From Streptomyces niger (GTDB lineage Bacteria > Actinomycetota > Actinomycetes > Streptomycetales > Streptomycetaceae): DNA of 64,000 nt. Numbering within the stretch: the stretch's first letter is position 1; every line of letters starts with the position of its first letter. Under the pieces are notes generated by a model. The model was not told where the DNA came from and searched no databases. It was given only the letters and a program-made list of their open reading frames with translations. The stretch covers positions 558,001-622,000 of the forward strand of contig NZ_JOFQ01000002.1 of assembly GCF_000718305.1 (NCBI RefSeq). The letters run 5' to 3'. Shown piece by piece: positions 20,015 to 28,936 of this stretch. The position numbers and the translations under genes were made by a program.

Positions 20015-23000
20015 TCAGGTGGCGAGCGTCTGCTCGATCGCCGCGACGACCCGGCTCAACGCCGGCTCTGTGAAAAGGGTGTAGTGGTCTCCGGGCACGC
20101 TCTCGGCCCGGAACGGGCCCGTGCACACCGCCCGCCACTGCTCTTCCATGGCGAGGTGGGGCGAGGCGGTGAGCACGGTGACCGGTCCGCCGTACGGGGT
20201 CGGGGGGCGGTACGCCTGCATCGACAGGGCACAGGACCGGAAGGTGGCGAAGCGGGCGGCCAGCTCCTCCTCGGTGAGTTCCAGGTCGACGCCGAGGCGC
20301 GTCAGGGTCTCCCTGACGTCGGCCACGCCGGCGGTCGGGTCGTCGAGGACCGCGTGCACCTCCGGGCCGTCGCGCCCCGTCAGCCGGGCGACGTCGTGCA
20401 CGAACCGCTGCCGCACCGTCGGCTCGTCGAGGGGGACGGTGTCCTCGTCGTAGGCGGCGTCCAACAGGACCACCGGCGGGCGCTCCCCGGTCTTCCGCTC
20501 GATCTGCCGGGCGACCTCGAAGGCGAGCACGCCGCCGTAGGACCAGCCGGCCAGGCAGCACGACTCCGGCAGGCCGCTCTCGATCAGGGACTGCGCGATC
20601 CGGGCGGCGGTCGCCGCCATCCCGTCCTGCGGAGCGACGGCGGCATCGCGGGGATCGGCGGCGAAGCCGGTCACCCCGATGTCCTCGCGCAACGCCCTGA
20701 CCAGCGGGATGTAGCAGAACAGCGCGCCGCCCGAGGGGTGCAGCAGGATCGCCTGCGCCGGACCCGACGCGCGCATCACCACCGGCGCGCGGTCGTCGCC
20801 CGGCGCGGGGGTCCGGGTGGTCTCCCGTCCGGACAGGCTCTCCAGCGCATCGAGCGGGTCGTCCTCGTCGCGCCGTGCGGCGCGGGCGGTGTCGATGGTG
20901 GCGGCCAGGTGGGCGACGGTGGGCGAGACGAAGAAGTCGCCGAGCGCGATCTCCACCCCGAACCTGCGGTGGATCGCCGACATCAGCTGGACGGCCTGGA
21001 GACTGTTGCCGCCCGCCAGGAAGAAGTCGTCGTGCACGCCGAGCCGGTCGTCGCGCAGCAGGGGAGCGAGCACGTCGCGCAGCAGCCGGCGCTCCGTCGC
21101 GGTGAGCGACTCGTCGTGGTGCCCGTCGCCCGCCCGGCTCACGTCCGGCGCGGGCAGGCGACGCCGGTCGACCTTGCCGCTGCTGGTGAGCGGGAGCTCG
21201 TCGAGGACCACGAAGTACGACGGGATCATGTACGACGGCAGGAGCGTGCCGAGATGCTCGCGCACCGCCGGCACCTGCTGCTCGGCGATGCCGGTCAGGT
21301 AGCCGACCAGGTGCTTGTCGCCGTTGTCGTCGGCCCACGCCTGTACGCTGACCGGCCCGATGCCGTCGAAGCCGGTCAACGCCGACTCCACCTCGCCCAG
21401 TTCGATCCGCAGCCCGCGGATCTTGACCTGCTGGTCGATCCGGCCGAGGAAGACCAGCCGCCCGTCCGCCAGCCGTTTCACCAGATCCCCGGTCCGGTAC
21501 AGCCGCCCACCGGGCGCGGTGCCGAACGGGTCGGCGACGAACTTCTCCGCGGTCAGCTCGTCCCGGCCGAGGTAGCCGCGCGCCAGCCCGGCACCGCCGA
21601 TCACCAGCTCGCCGGGCACGCCGACCGGCACCTGGCGCAGGTCGCGGTCCAGCACGTGCGCCACGTGGTTGGTCATGGGCAGGCCGATCGGCGGCGAGGC
21701 GTCCCAGGTGCCCGGGCACTCCTCCACGATCATCGTCACGGTGCACTCGGTGGGCCCGTAGCCGTTGAACAGCCGCCGGCCGGGGTTCCACCGGTTCACC
21801 AGCTCACCGCTGAAGGCCTCGCCGCCGACGAACGCGATCCGCAGGTCGGCGAACTTCTCGGGCGCCAGCAGCGGCATCACGGTGGGCGGCAGGTCGATGA
21901 CGGTGATGCCGGCCCGTTCCATCAGCGACTGGAGCCGGTCGATGGACAGCCGTTCGTCGTCGGTCGCCAGGCACAGGCGTGCCCCGGTCAGCAGCGCCGA
22001 GAACGTCTCGAAGACGGAGACGTCGAAGGTCACCGACGCGAATCCGAGCACCCGGTCGGCCGGGGTCAGGTCGAACAGGTCCCGCGTGGAGTCGATGAAG
22101 TTGACCACGCCGCGGTGTTCGAGCAGCACGCCCTTCGGCTTGCCGGTGCTGCCGGAGGTGTAGATGACGTACGCGACGTCACCGGGCTGCGCGGCGAGCG
22201 GGGGATTGTGGTCGGGCAGTGCCGCCAGTTCCGCGCGGACGTCGTCCAGCGTGATGACGGGCGTGGCGACCTCGCTCACCGCCTTGTCGGCCTCGGCGTG
22301 GGCGATCACCACCCGCACCTCCGCGTCGGCGGCGATCTCCGCGACCCGCCCGGGGGGATGTGTCGGGTCGAGCGGCACGTAGGCCGCGCCGGCCTTCAGC
22401 ACCGCGAGGATCGAGGCCGGCACGTCCGCGTTCCGGCGCAGGCACAGGCCGACCCGCGCGCCCGGCTCGACGCCGCGCTCGCGCAGCAGGGCGGCGAGCC
22501 GGTTCGCCCGGGCGTTGAGCTCGGCGTACGTGGTCTCGACGCCGGCGACGACGACCGCCACGCTGTCCGGGGCCTCCCGGACGCGCGCCTCGAACTCCGC
22601 CACGATCGTGGATTCGCGTATCGGCCGGACCGGCCCGCTGCCGACCTCGGCCAGGAACGCCTTGTCCGCCGGGCTCAGTACCTCGGCGGCGGACAGCGGA
22701 GCGTCCGGAGCGGCGGTCAGGGTGTGCAACAGTCCGTCGTAGTGCCGGGCGAACCGGGCGATGCTCTCGGCGTCGAACAGGTCGGTGTTGTACTCGATGG
22801 CGAGGAGCGCGTCGGCGCCGGGAGCCGCCTGCTCCGCCAGGTTCCAGCTCATGTCGAACCGGGAGGTGCGGGTCCGGACGTCCTCCCGCGAGGCGGCGAC
22901 GCCGGGGAAGTCGGTCGTGGTGGCGGCGCTCTGCACGCCGAAGGCGATCTGGAAGAGCGGGGAGCGGGACGGGTCGAGGACCGGGTCCACCGCCTCGACC

Positions 23001-24115
23001 AGCTTGTCGAACGGCAGGCCGCCCTGCGCGTACGCCTCGGACGAGACCCGCTTGACCCGTTGGACCAGCTCGCGGAAGGTCGGGTCGCCGGTCAGGTCGG
23101 CGCGCAGCACCCGTACGTCGGTGAAGAGGCCGAGCACCGAGGACAGGGAGTCGTACCGCCGGTGCGCGTCCGGCGAGCCGATCACCAGGTCGGCCAGGCC
23201 GGAGTAGCGGTGCAGCAGGGTGAAGAACGCGGCGACGAGGACGTCGGACGGGTTCGCGCCCTCCTCCCGGGCCAGTTCCCTCGCCCGCGCCAGGGCGCCG
23301 TGGTCCACGGCGAAGCTGCCGCTGTCGCCGGCGAAGGTCCGTGCCTCGCCGCGCGGCCGGTCGGTCGGGAACTCCAGCACCTCGGCGCCCGCCAGCTTGT
23401 CCCGCCAGTAGGCGGCGCGCTCGTCCAGGTCGCCGCTGCCGAGCCGGTCGCGCTCCCACACCGCGTGGTCCGGGTACTGCACGGGCAGGTCGGGCAGCCG
23501 TGGTGCGTCGCCGTCGCGCGCGGCACGGTAGAACTCGGCGAGGTCACGCACCAGCACCTCGCGCGACCGGTCGTCGCAGACGACGGTGGGGACGTCGAGC
23601 AGGAACAGGTGATCCTCCGACGCCACCCTGACCAGCGCCGCGCGCCACATCGGCGTCCGGCTCAGGTCGAACGGCTCGGCGGCCCGTTGCTCGACCAGTG
23701 CCCGCGCGGCGGCCAGCCGCTGTTCGTGGTCGTCGCCCGCCGCCTCGATCACCGGCAGCTCGACCGGGACCTCGGTGGCGACGACCTGCATCGGGCCGCC
23801 CTCGCGCGGCACGATCGCGGTGCGCAGCGCCTCGTGCCGGGCCACGACGGAGGCCAGCGCCGAGCGCAGCGCGTCCGCGTCCAGTGCACCCTGCAGACGC
23901 AGGCACAGCGGAGTACCGGAGGCGGGGCCGTCCGGCGTCGGGTGGTCGAAGAACCGGAGGGTCTGCTGCGCGTGCGACAGCGGCGTCGGGCCCGTGTCAC
24001 CGCGCGATGTGGGGCCTCGCCCCGCCACGGCTTCCGCGTGCTCCCGCAGCCGGGTGAGGAACTGCGTACGACGCTGTGCGGGCAGCGCGGCGAGGCGCTG
24101 GGTCAGGTCGGTCAC
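20015..24115 (-). CDS. Nonribosomal peptide synthetase, C*-A-T-TE
   Basis: 1366 residues. A condensation domain (~45-430) shows LSHAQQTLRFF at its start, but the HHxxxDG site is replaced by PTVVCDD, so normal His-catalysed condensation is doubtful. The adenylation domain (~480-985) has YIYTSGSTGKPKG-type and GYGPTE motifs. My reading of its specificity residues is D-V-F-D-F-G-G-V-T-K, which matches no standard code I know; the Asp at position 278 is often seen with basic amino acids. A carrier domain (FFLAGGNSLQAVQL) and a thioesterase (GWSYGGVLAFE, GDHYTLF) follow. It overlaps lysK by 4 bp, pointing to an azabicycle-related or diamino-acid building block as substrate. Confidence 0.93.
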   Translation of the reverse strand: MTDLTQRLAALPAQRRTQFLTRLREHAEAVAGRGPTSRGDTGPTPLSHAQQTLRFFDHPTPDGPASGTPLCLRLQGALDADALRSALASVVARHEALRTAIVPREGGPMQVVATEVPVELPVIEAAGDDHEQRLAAARALVEQRAAEPFDLSRTPMWRAALVRVASEDHLFLLDVPTVVCDDRSREVLVRDLAEFYRAARDGDAPRLPDLPVQYPDHAVWERDRLGSGDLDERAAYWRDKLAGAEVLEFPTDRPRGEARTFAGDSGSFAVDHGALARARELAREEGANPSDVLVAAFFTLLHRYSGLADLVIGSPDAHRRYDSLSSVLGLFTDVRVLRADLTGDPTFRELVQRVKRVSSEAYAQGGLPFDKLVEAVDPVLDPSRSPLFQIAFGVQSAATTTDFPGVAASREDVRTRTSRFDMSWNLAEQAAPGADALLAIEYNTDLFDAESIARFARHYDGLLHTLTAAPDAPLSAAEVLSPADKAFLAEVGSGPVRPIRESTIVAEFEARVREAPDSVAVVVAGVETTYAELNARANRLAALLRERGVEPGARVGLCLRRNADVPASILAVLKAGAAYVPLDPTHPPGRVAEIAADAEVRVVIAHAEADKAVSEVATPVITLDDVRAELAALPDHNPPLAAQPGDVAYVIYTSGSTGKPKGVLLEHRGVVNFIDSTRDLFDLTPADRVLGFASVTFDVSVFETFSALLTGARLCLATDDERLSIDRLQSLMERAGITVIDLPPTVMPLLAPEKFADLRIAFVGGEAFSGELVNRWNPGRRLFNGYGPTECTVTMIVEECPGTWDASPPIGLPMTNHVAHVLDRDLRQVPVGVPGELVIGGAGLARGYLGRDELTAEKFVADPFGTAPGGRLYRTGDLVKRLADGRLVFLGRIDQQVKIRGLRIELGEVESALTGFDGIGPVSVQAWADDNGDKHLVGYLTGIAEQQVPAVREHLGTLLPSYMIPSYFVVLDELPLTSSGKVDRRRLPAPDVSRAGDGHHDESLTATERRLLRDVLAPLLRDDRLGVHDDFFLAGGNSLQAVQLMSAIHRRFGVEIALGDFFVSPTVAHLAATIDTARAARRDEDDPLDALESLSGRETTRTPAPGDDRAPVVMRASGPAQAILLHPSGGALFCYIPLVRALREDIGVTGFAADPRDAAVAPQDGMAATAARIAQSLIESGLPESCCLAGWSYGGVLAFEVARQIERKTGERPPVVLLDAAYDEDTVPLDEPTVRQRFVHDVARLTGRDGPEVHAVLDDPTAGVADVRETLTRLGVDLELTEEELAARFATFRSCALSMQAYRPPTPYGGPVTVLTASPHLAMEEQWRAVCTGPFRAESVPGDHYTLFTEPALSRVVAAIEQTLAT

Positions 24116-25236
24116 CGGAGGCTCCTCACGGGCAGCGGCGCGGCGCTCGCCGGGGCGTCCGCGCGCACGGGCAGGTGCGCCAACTCCGAGAGCGCCTGGG
24201 TCAGCACGTCGATGCCGCGCAGGTAGTCCGACAGCACGATGTGCTCGTCATCGGCGTGGTCGAGGCTGCTGTCGCCCGGGCCGTAGGTCGCCATCGGGAT
24301 GTCCCAGACCTCGGCGAGGGTGTTCATGTCCGAGGTGGCCGTCTTGACCACGAGACGCGGCCGGGCGTGCAGCTGCCGGATGCCGGACACCAGCGCGCGC
24401 ACCGCGGGGTCGGCCCGGCCCACCCGGCAGGCCGCCACCGAGTTCAACACGTCGAGGTCGCCGGCCGGCAGTCGGTCACGCAACCCGTTCACCAGCGCCT
24501 CGACGTCGAACCCCGGGGGGATGCGGATGCTGAGGTCCGCCGTCGCCGTGGTCAGATCGCCGTTGAGCTGGCACAGGGTCGCGCCGGGCCGGTCGAACAC
24601 GGCGTGGCTCGCGTCCGGCCCGAGCAGCTCGACCAGCGCGTCCCAGCAGGCGACGGCCAGTTCGGAGGCCTTCGGCACCGGGTTGCTCGGGTGGGTGGCC
24701 GGACACTTGACGGTGTAGCGGAGGTCCAGCTTGCCCTTGTAGCCGAGCACCACGCTCGACCAGCCGCTCGGTTCGCCGATGATCAGCGCGTCCGGCCGGG
24801 CGTGGGTGGCGCGGATCGCCATCGCGCCACGCGAGCGCGGGGTCTCCTCCTCGACGACGCCGACCACCACGATCCGGCCGGGGAAGTCCACCGCGCCGGC
24901 CGCGGCACAGATCATCGCCGCGAGCGGTCCCTTCGCGTCCACCGCGCCGCGGCCGTAGAGCCGGCCGTCCTCGGAGCGGACCGGGAAATGGCCCGAGACG
25001 GTGTCCATGTGCCCCAGCAACATCACGGTCGGGCCGGCGCCGCGCTCGATCACGCCGATCACATTGCCCACGCCGTCGATGTGCGCATCGAAGCCCAGAC
25101 CCGTCATTGCTTCGACCAAATAGTCCGCCAGCGCGCGCTCTTGATAGGACGAGGAGGGGATCTCCAGCATCTCGCGCAGCAGTCCGGCGGCGTACGTCTC
25201 GGTGACGTTGCCCGAAGAAGTGAACGCCCAATTCAT
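24112..25236 (-). CDS. lysK: LysK/ArgE-type M20 metallohydrolase (releases amino acid from carrier protein)
   Basis: 374 residues. M20 family motifs: LGHMDTVSG, GRGAVDAKGPLAAM, VVGVVEEETPRSRG and IIGEPSGWSSVVLGYKGKL, with a C-terminal SLDHADDEHI His. This subgroup is [LysW]-lysine/ornithine hydrolase, which cleaves the gamma-glutamyl isopeptide between the LysW C-terminus and the finished amino acid. The gene starts inside the lysX stop (25233-25236) and ends inside the NRPS start. It therefore probably liberates the modified diamino acid for activation by the neighbouring synthetase. Confidence 0.88.
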   Translation of the reverse strand: MNWAFTSSGNVTETYAAGLLREMLEIPSSSYQERALADYLVEAMTGLGFDAHIDGVGNVIGVIERGAGPTVMLLGHMDTVSGHFPVRSEDGRLYGRGAVDAKGPLAAMICAAAGAVDFPGRIVVVGVVEEETPRSRGAMAIRATHARPDALIIGEPSGWSSVVLGYKGKLDLRYTVKCPATHPSNPVPKASELAVACWDALVELLGPDASHAVFDRPGATLCQLNGDLTTATADLSIRIPPGFDVEALVNGLRDRLPAGDLDVLNSVAACRVGRADPAVRALVSGIRQLHARPRLVVKTATSDMNTLAEVWDIPMATYGPGDSSLDHADDEHIVLSDYLRGIDVLTQALSELAHLPVRADAPASAAPLPVRSLR

Positions 25237-26111
25237 CGTTGCGCTCGTTCCAGTAGGTGGTCGACGATGTGGTCCGCGACATCGACCCGGTCGCCGAGTG
25301 CGGATTGAAAACCGGAGAACTCGACCCGGTGATTGACCTCCAGGACCAGCAGCCGGCCGTCACGGTCCTCGATCAGATCGACACCGGCGATGTCGGCGCC
25401 GACGGTGGCGGCCGCGGTGAGGGAGAGCTTGTCGATCTCCGGGGTCACCTCGCACGGCCGGGTCTGCCCGCCGAGCGCCACATTGGTACGCAAGGACTCG
25501 CCGGTCCGGTACACGGCGCCCAGCACCTGACCACCGACCACGATCACCCTGATGTCCCGGTCGGGCTTCTCGATCAGCTCCTGCACGTACCCGAGGTGCG
25601 ACTGCGGGCCGGGCAGCGCGGCGGCGTACTCCAGCACAGCTTCCGCGCTGGCGCGGTCGGGCAGCGGGACCACCAGCCGGCCCCACGAGCCGACCAGCGG
25701 TTTGATCAGCGCCGGGTAGCCGACGGAGTCCAGGGCGGCCAGCGCGGCCTCCGGGGTGAGGCCGAGCGCGGTGCGCGGCGTCGGCACCCCGGCCGCCTCC
25801 AGGGCCATGGTGGTGCGCCACTTGTCGCCGCACACCTCGGTCGCGTCCGCGCTGTTGACCACCTCGACGCCCGCCGCGGCGAGGCAGCGGGCCGCGTACG
25901 CCGCGCGGACCTGGCCGATCTCCCGGTTCAGGGCGAGCTGCCAGGGCAGGTCACGCCGGCCGGCCAGGAACCATTGCCGGCGCGTGTCGACGTGCTCGAA
26001 GGGGACACCGCGCCGGTCGAATGCGTCGAACAGCCTTTTCTCGTCCGCACCGACCCGGCTGGCGAGTACGGCGATATTGCAGTCACCTGGGCGCTCTGGT
26101 GTCGCTGACAC
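25233..26111 (-). CDS. lysX: LysX/ArgX-type ATP-grasp ligase attaching glutamate to LysW
   Basis: 292 residues from GTG 26111 with GGAGGT upstream. RimK/LysX-type ATP-grasp features include LNREIGQVRAAYAARCL, NSADATEVCGDKWRTTMALE, ALIKPLVGSWGR and VLEVNHRVEFSGF. The family ligates the alpha-amino group of glutamate or aminoadipate to the C-terminal Glu of LysW. First gene of the minus operon that continues through lysK, the C-A-T-TE synthetase and two dehydrogenases. It is preceded by one copy of the cluster promoter element (26178-26273). The residue that selects Glu or aminoadipate cannot be assigned with confidence; glutamate is expected from the pathway. Confidence 0.9.
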   Translation of the reverse strand: MSATPERPGDCNIAVLASRVGADEKRLFDAFDRRGVPFEHVDTRRQWFLAGRRDLPWQLALNREIGQVRAAYAARCLAAAGVEVVNSADATEVCGDKWRTTMALEAAGVPTPRTALGLTPEAALAALDSVGYPALIKPLVGSWGRLVVPLPDRASAEAVLEYAAALPGPQSHLGYVQELIEKPDRDIRVIVVGGQVLGAVYRTGESLRTNVALGGQTRPCEVTPEIDKLSLTAAATVGADIAGVDLIEDRDGRLLVLEVNHRVEFSGFQSALGDRVDVADHIVDHLLERAQR

Positions 26112-26177
26112 GTGACCTCCGTATTAGGACCACTGGTTGACCGGACGGCATGCCCGAGCTGCCGCGTGGAAAGGAAA

Positions 26178-26273
26178 CTACGAGCTCGCCGACGCCGGGA
26201 GCGTCCGCGACAAATTCATTGCCGGGGACGCATTTCGCTGACTTTCCCGCCGAGCCGCTGCGAATTCTGATTA
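26178..26273 (-). promoter_or_regulatory. Cluster promoter element E1 (for lysX operon)
   Basis: Read on the minus strand: inverted-repeat box TAATCAGAATTCGCA (26273-26259, degenerate), then AATGAATTTGTCGCGGACG, 19 nt, and CGTAG at 26182-26178. The box-to-GGACG spacing and the 19-nt spacing match the other copies. The CGTAG lies 67 bp before the lysX GTG. Confidence 0.65.
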
Positions 26274-26362
26274 CACGGTCCGGTCGGCCGCTGTGCCACG
26301 CTTGTCTGGATTTGAATGGTCAGCGCAATAGTTCGCTGCAGACAAGAGACGAGGGGGAAAAC

Positions 26363-27094
26363 GTGGGACACACACCGGAGCGGATACCGGTGCTCGCTTT
26401 GTGGAGCGCGCCGCGCTGCCGCTCCACCGCTTTCGCGCGGATGATGACGGAGCGGGGCGATCACGTCGTCGTGCACGAACCGCTTTCCCGGGTGGTCGAC
26501 TTCGGCGAGGTGACGGTCGGCGACCGGACCGCGCGCACCGAGCAGGACGTGCTCGCGGCGCTTCGCGCCCTCGCGGCGGAGCAGCCGGTGTTCTTCAAGG
26601 ACACCACGGACTTCCACTACCCGGCGCTCCTCGCCGACGAGGCCTTCCTCTCGGCCGCGACGCACACCTTCATCATCCGGGACCCGGCCGAGGCCATCGC
26701 GTCGCACCATGCGCTCAACCCGGACCTCGGCCGCGACGAGATCGGCTTCGCCCGGCTGTACGAGATCTTCACCGCCGTGCAGGCCGCCACCGGCAGCACG
26801 CCGGTCGTGATCGACTCCGACGACCTGCTCGACCGGCCGGTCGAGACCGTGCGGGCATACTGCGAGGCCGTGGGCATTCCCTTCCTGCCCGACGCGCTGA
26901 GCTGGCAACCCGGCATGCGGCCGGAATGGCAGTCGACCAGTAAGTGGCACCGGTCGACCAGCCGGACCGCCGGTTTCGCGCGGAGCTCGGACGGCGGGGC
27001 CGAGGCGGTCGAGGCGGACCCGACGCTGCGGGCCTACCGCGATTACCACCGGCCGTACTACGAGAAGTTGCGCGCTGTCGCGCTCCGACCGTGA
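26363..27094 (+). CDS. Sulfotransferase family protein (activates hydroxyl for aziridine closure)
   Basis: 243 residues from GTG 26363, preceded by GAGGGGG; an ATG at 26150 is in frame but its product is poor. The PAPS 5'-phosphosulfate loop LWSAPRCRSTAFARMM and the 3'-phosphate region FIIRDPAEAIASHHAL identify the fold. In vazabitide and azinomycin biosynthesis a sulfate ester on the DADH side chain is later displaced to form the aziridine. This gene opens the plus-strand operon leading into the putative ring-forming pair, a DegT aminotransferase and the split transketolase, so the same role is likely. Confidence 0.85.
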   Translation: MGHTPERIPVLALWSAPRCRSTAFARMMTERGDHVVVHEPLSRVVDFGEVTVGDRTARTEQDVLAALRALAAEQPVFFKDTTDFHYPALLADEAFLSAATHTFIIRDPAEAIASHHALNPDLGRDEIGFARLYEIFTAVQAATGSTPVVIDSDDLLDRPVETVRAYCEAVGIPFLPDALSWQPGMRPEWQSTSKWHRSTSRTAGFARSSDGGAEAVEADPTLRAYRDYHRPYYEKLRAVALRP

Positions 27095-27233
27095 CCGTGC
27101 CGACCGGAATAGTCGACATGATTACCCGGCGAATGCGTCGGACAGCGTTTCGGCTGACCAGGGTAATCGGATTGCGGACGAAGAGCGTGCATGACCGGGC
27201 TAGGTTCGGTACCTAAAATGGTGTTTCAGTGAG

Positions 27234-27830
27234 GTGGGTCACTTGACGGGCATTTCGGTGTCCTCCGCCAGAAGCAGGCTGTGCGAGACGGTCGATATCT
27301 CCGGCCATCGCAACAACACGGCCATCTCCGCGGCGACGGAGACCAGAGCGGGGGCATTCAATGTATGGCGGAACTCGTTTGCGGCCGAATACCTGCCCGA
27401 GGGCAAGAGTCTGGTCCACGTGGACGGTGTTCCCTTCGAGTTCCCTCCGGTCCTCGACGGACCGGACAACGTCCGCTGTGCCGGGCAGTTCATTCGCGTC
27501 CCCGAGGGCCGGTACGACTGGATCCATGTCCTGGCCGCGTCCGAACGGCGCTGCGAGGACACCGTCGAGCTGAACTTCGCCGACGGCGCGGTCGACACGG
27601 AACCGCTCCGAATCTCCGACTTCTGGGCGGCGCCCGCGTGGTTCGGCGAGGTCAAGGCGTTCGAGAGCCTCGTCATGCACTACCCGCACCACGTGCAACG
27701 AGGCGTGCCGGCGGTCATGTGGGCGCAGCGCGTGCCGGTCACCCGGCGGGCCGGCCTGACCGGCATCCTGCTGCCCCGCAACGTCGCGGTGCATGTCTTC
27801 GCGGTCACCCTCCAGCGGACGGAGCCCTGA
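27234..27830 (+). CDS. Putative small subunit of aziridine-forming enzyme (AziU2/Vzb-like)
   Basis: 198 residues from GTG 27234; TTG 27243 has the better-spaced GAGGTGG site. I do not recognise a classical domain. The middle is rich in beta-strand-like stretches (AEYLPEGKSLVHVDG, FIRVPEGRYDWIHVLAAS) and contains the acidic DTVELNFADGAVDTEPLRI. It lies between the sulfotransferase and the 353-residue BtrH-like gene, which starts 1 bp after its stop. Published work describes a two-protein complex of novel fold (AziU3/U2, Vzb10/11) that closes the aziridine by sulfate elimination. Position and pairing suggest this is its smaller partner, but I assign this from context, not from a remembered alignment. 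Confidence 0.6.
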   Translation: MGHLTGISVSSARSRLCETVDISGHRNNTAISAATETRAGAFNVWRNSFAAEYLPEGKSLVHVDGVPFEFPPVLDGPDNVRCAGQFIRVPEGRYDWIHVLAASERRCEDTVELNFADGAVDTEPLRISDFWAAPAWFGEVKAFESLVMHYPHHVQRGVPAVMWAQRVPVTRRAGLTGILLPRNVAVHVFAVTLQRTEP

Positions 27831-27831
27831 C

Positions 27832-28893
27832 ATGACCGTCGACGCGACGGCACGGACGTACATGATCACCGGTCCGGAACCCGAGTGGTGGTACCGCGAC
27901 CTCATCAGCTGCCTCCAGGCCACGTTCGGTTCGCTTCTGATACGGGAGGGGGCCGACCCGCTGGCCGTGCTCGGCGCGGGCTGGCGGTTCCTCCACCTGC
28001 CGGGCGACATCAGGTCCGAGGAGTTCTACTACCCGTGCCCCACCGGCGAGTCCGGTGGGACCGACCTCGGTGCCGCACTGGCACCGCACCACGACCTGCA
28101 CGCGCGCTGGTGGCAGCCCGCCGACGAGAACGACGTCTGGCGGGAGGTGCGCGCGTCGCTGGCCGACGACCGGCCGGTCATCGCTGCCGTGGACAACTTC
28201 CACCTGCCGTTCCGGCCCGCGTACGGGGACGTGCACGCCGCCCACCTGGTGGTGATCTACGGCCTGGACGAGACCCGCGGAGTGGTCCACGTCTCGGACG
28301 CGATGCCGCCCGCGTTCCGCGGTGCCGTCCCGATCGAGAAGTTCCTGTCGAGCTGGGGTTCGGCGAACCCGACCGACGACCAGGACGCCTTCTTCAGCGA
28401 CTCGCGGATCGGCCGACGCTGCCTCGACGTCCGGCTCGACGTCCCGCCGGCGCCCCTGACGCCCGAACTGCTCGGCGGATACCTGCGCATCGACGCCGCC
28501 GGCTTCACCACGGCGTCCCCGGACAGCTCCGCCCGTACCGGCCTCGCCGGATACGACGAGTTCGCCGCGGAACTGGTCGAGCGCTGCCGGGCCGCGGACG
28601 CCGGCGCGCTCCGCGAGCTGTACCCGTTCGGCTGGGCCATGCAGGCGCAGGCGTCGCTCCACGGTGAACTGCTGCGCCGCTGCGGCCGCGAATGGGACGA
28701 TCCGGCGCTCGCCGGAGCAGGACGCGCGGTCGAGGCCGTCGCGCACGCGTGGACCGGACTGCGGTTCACCGGCGCACACGGACTTGAGGACCCGCGCGCG
28801 GTCGCCTCCGACATCGCGCATCACGCCACGGTGTTGCGCGGCGCTTACCAGCGTGCTGTCGATGCCGTCGGCGCGGCGGCGGCGCGGCTGTGA
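27832..28893 (+). CDS. Putative large subunit of aziridine-forming enzyme; BtrH-like N-terminal region
   Basis: 353 residues from ATG 27832, with GGAG 9 nt upstream. The N-terminal half resembles the BtrH/papain-like fold: Cys27 in [13 protein letters not shown], then [13 protein letters not shown] (Asp121) and [14 protein letters not shown] (His135/His138), then [12 protein letters not shown]. The C-terminal half is helical. It is directly coupled to the preceding 198-residue gene and follows a sulfotransferase, which is the neighbourhood of the vazabitide/azinomycin aziridine-forming complex that removes sulfate from a carrier-bound DADH derivative. Whether the Cys/His pair is catalytic or only a structural relic is open. 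Confidence 0.6.
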   Translation: MTVDATARTYMITGPEPEWWYRDLISCLQATFGSLLIREGADPLAVLGAGWRFLHLPGDIRSEEFYYPCPTGESGGTDLGAALAPHHDLHARWWQPADENDVWREVRASLADDRPVIAAVDNFHLPFRPAYGDVHAAHLVVIYGLDETRGVVHVSDAMPPAFRGAVPIEKFLSSWGSANPTDDQDAFFSDSRIGRRCLDVRLDVPPAPLTPELLGGYLRIDAAGFTTASPDSSARTGLAGYDEFAAELVERCRAADAGALRELYPFGWAMQAQASLHGELLRRCGREWDDPALAGAGRAVEAVAHAWTGLRFTGAHGLEDPRAVASDIAHHATVLRGAYQRAVDAVGAAAARL

Positions 28894-28936
28894 CCGCACA
28901 CGCATCGACCACCGTGGCCCTGTGGAGTGGAGAGTG

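Noticed and set aside
19988..24226. Long plus-strand open frame opposite the C-A-T-TE synthetase
   Set aside because: Same reason: antisense shadow with a repetitive His/Gln/Gly-rich product and no recognisable domain.
27164..27178. TAATCGGATTGCGGA resembling the inverted-repeat box, upstream of the 198-residue gene
   Set aside because: No TTTGTCGCGGACG box at the expected 57-59 bp distance and the position overlaps the start codon region; left out of the regulon.
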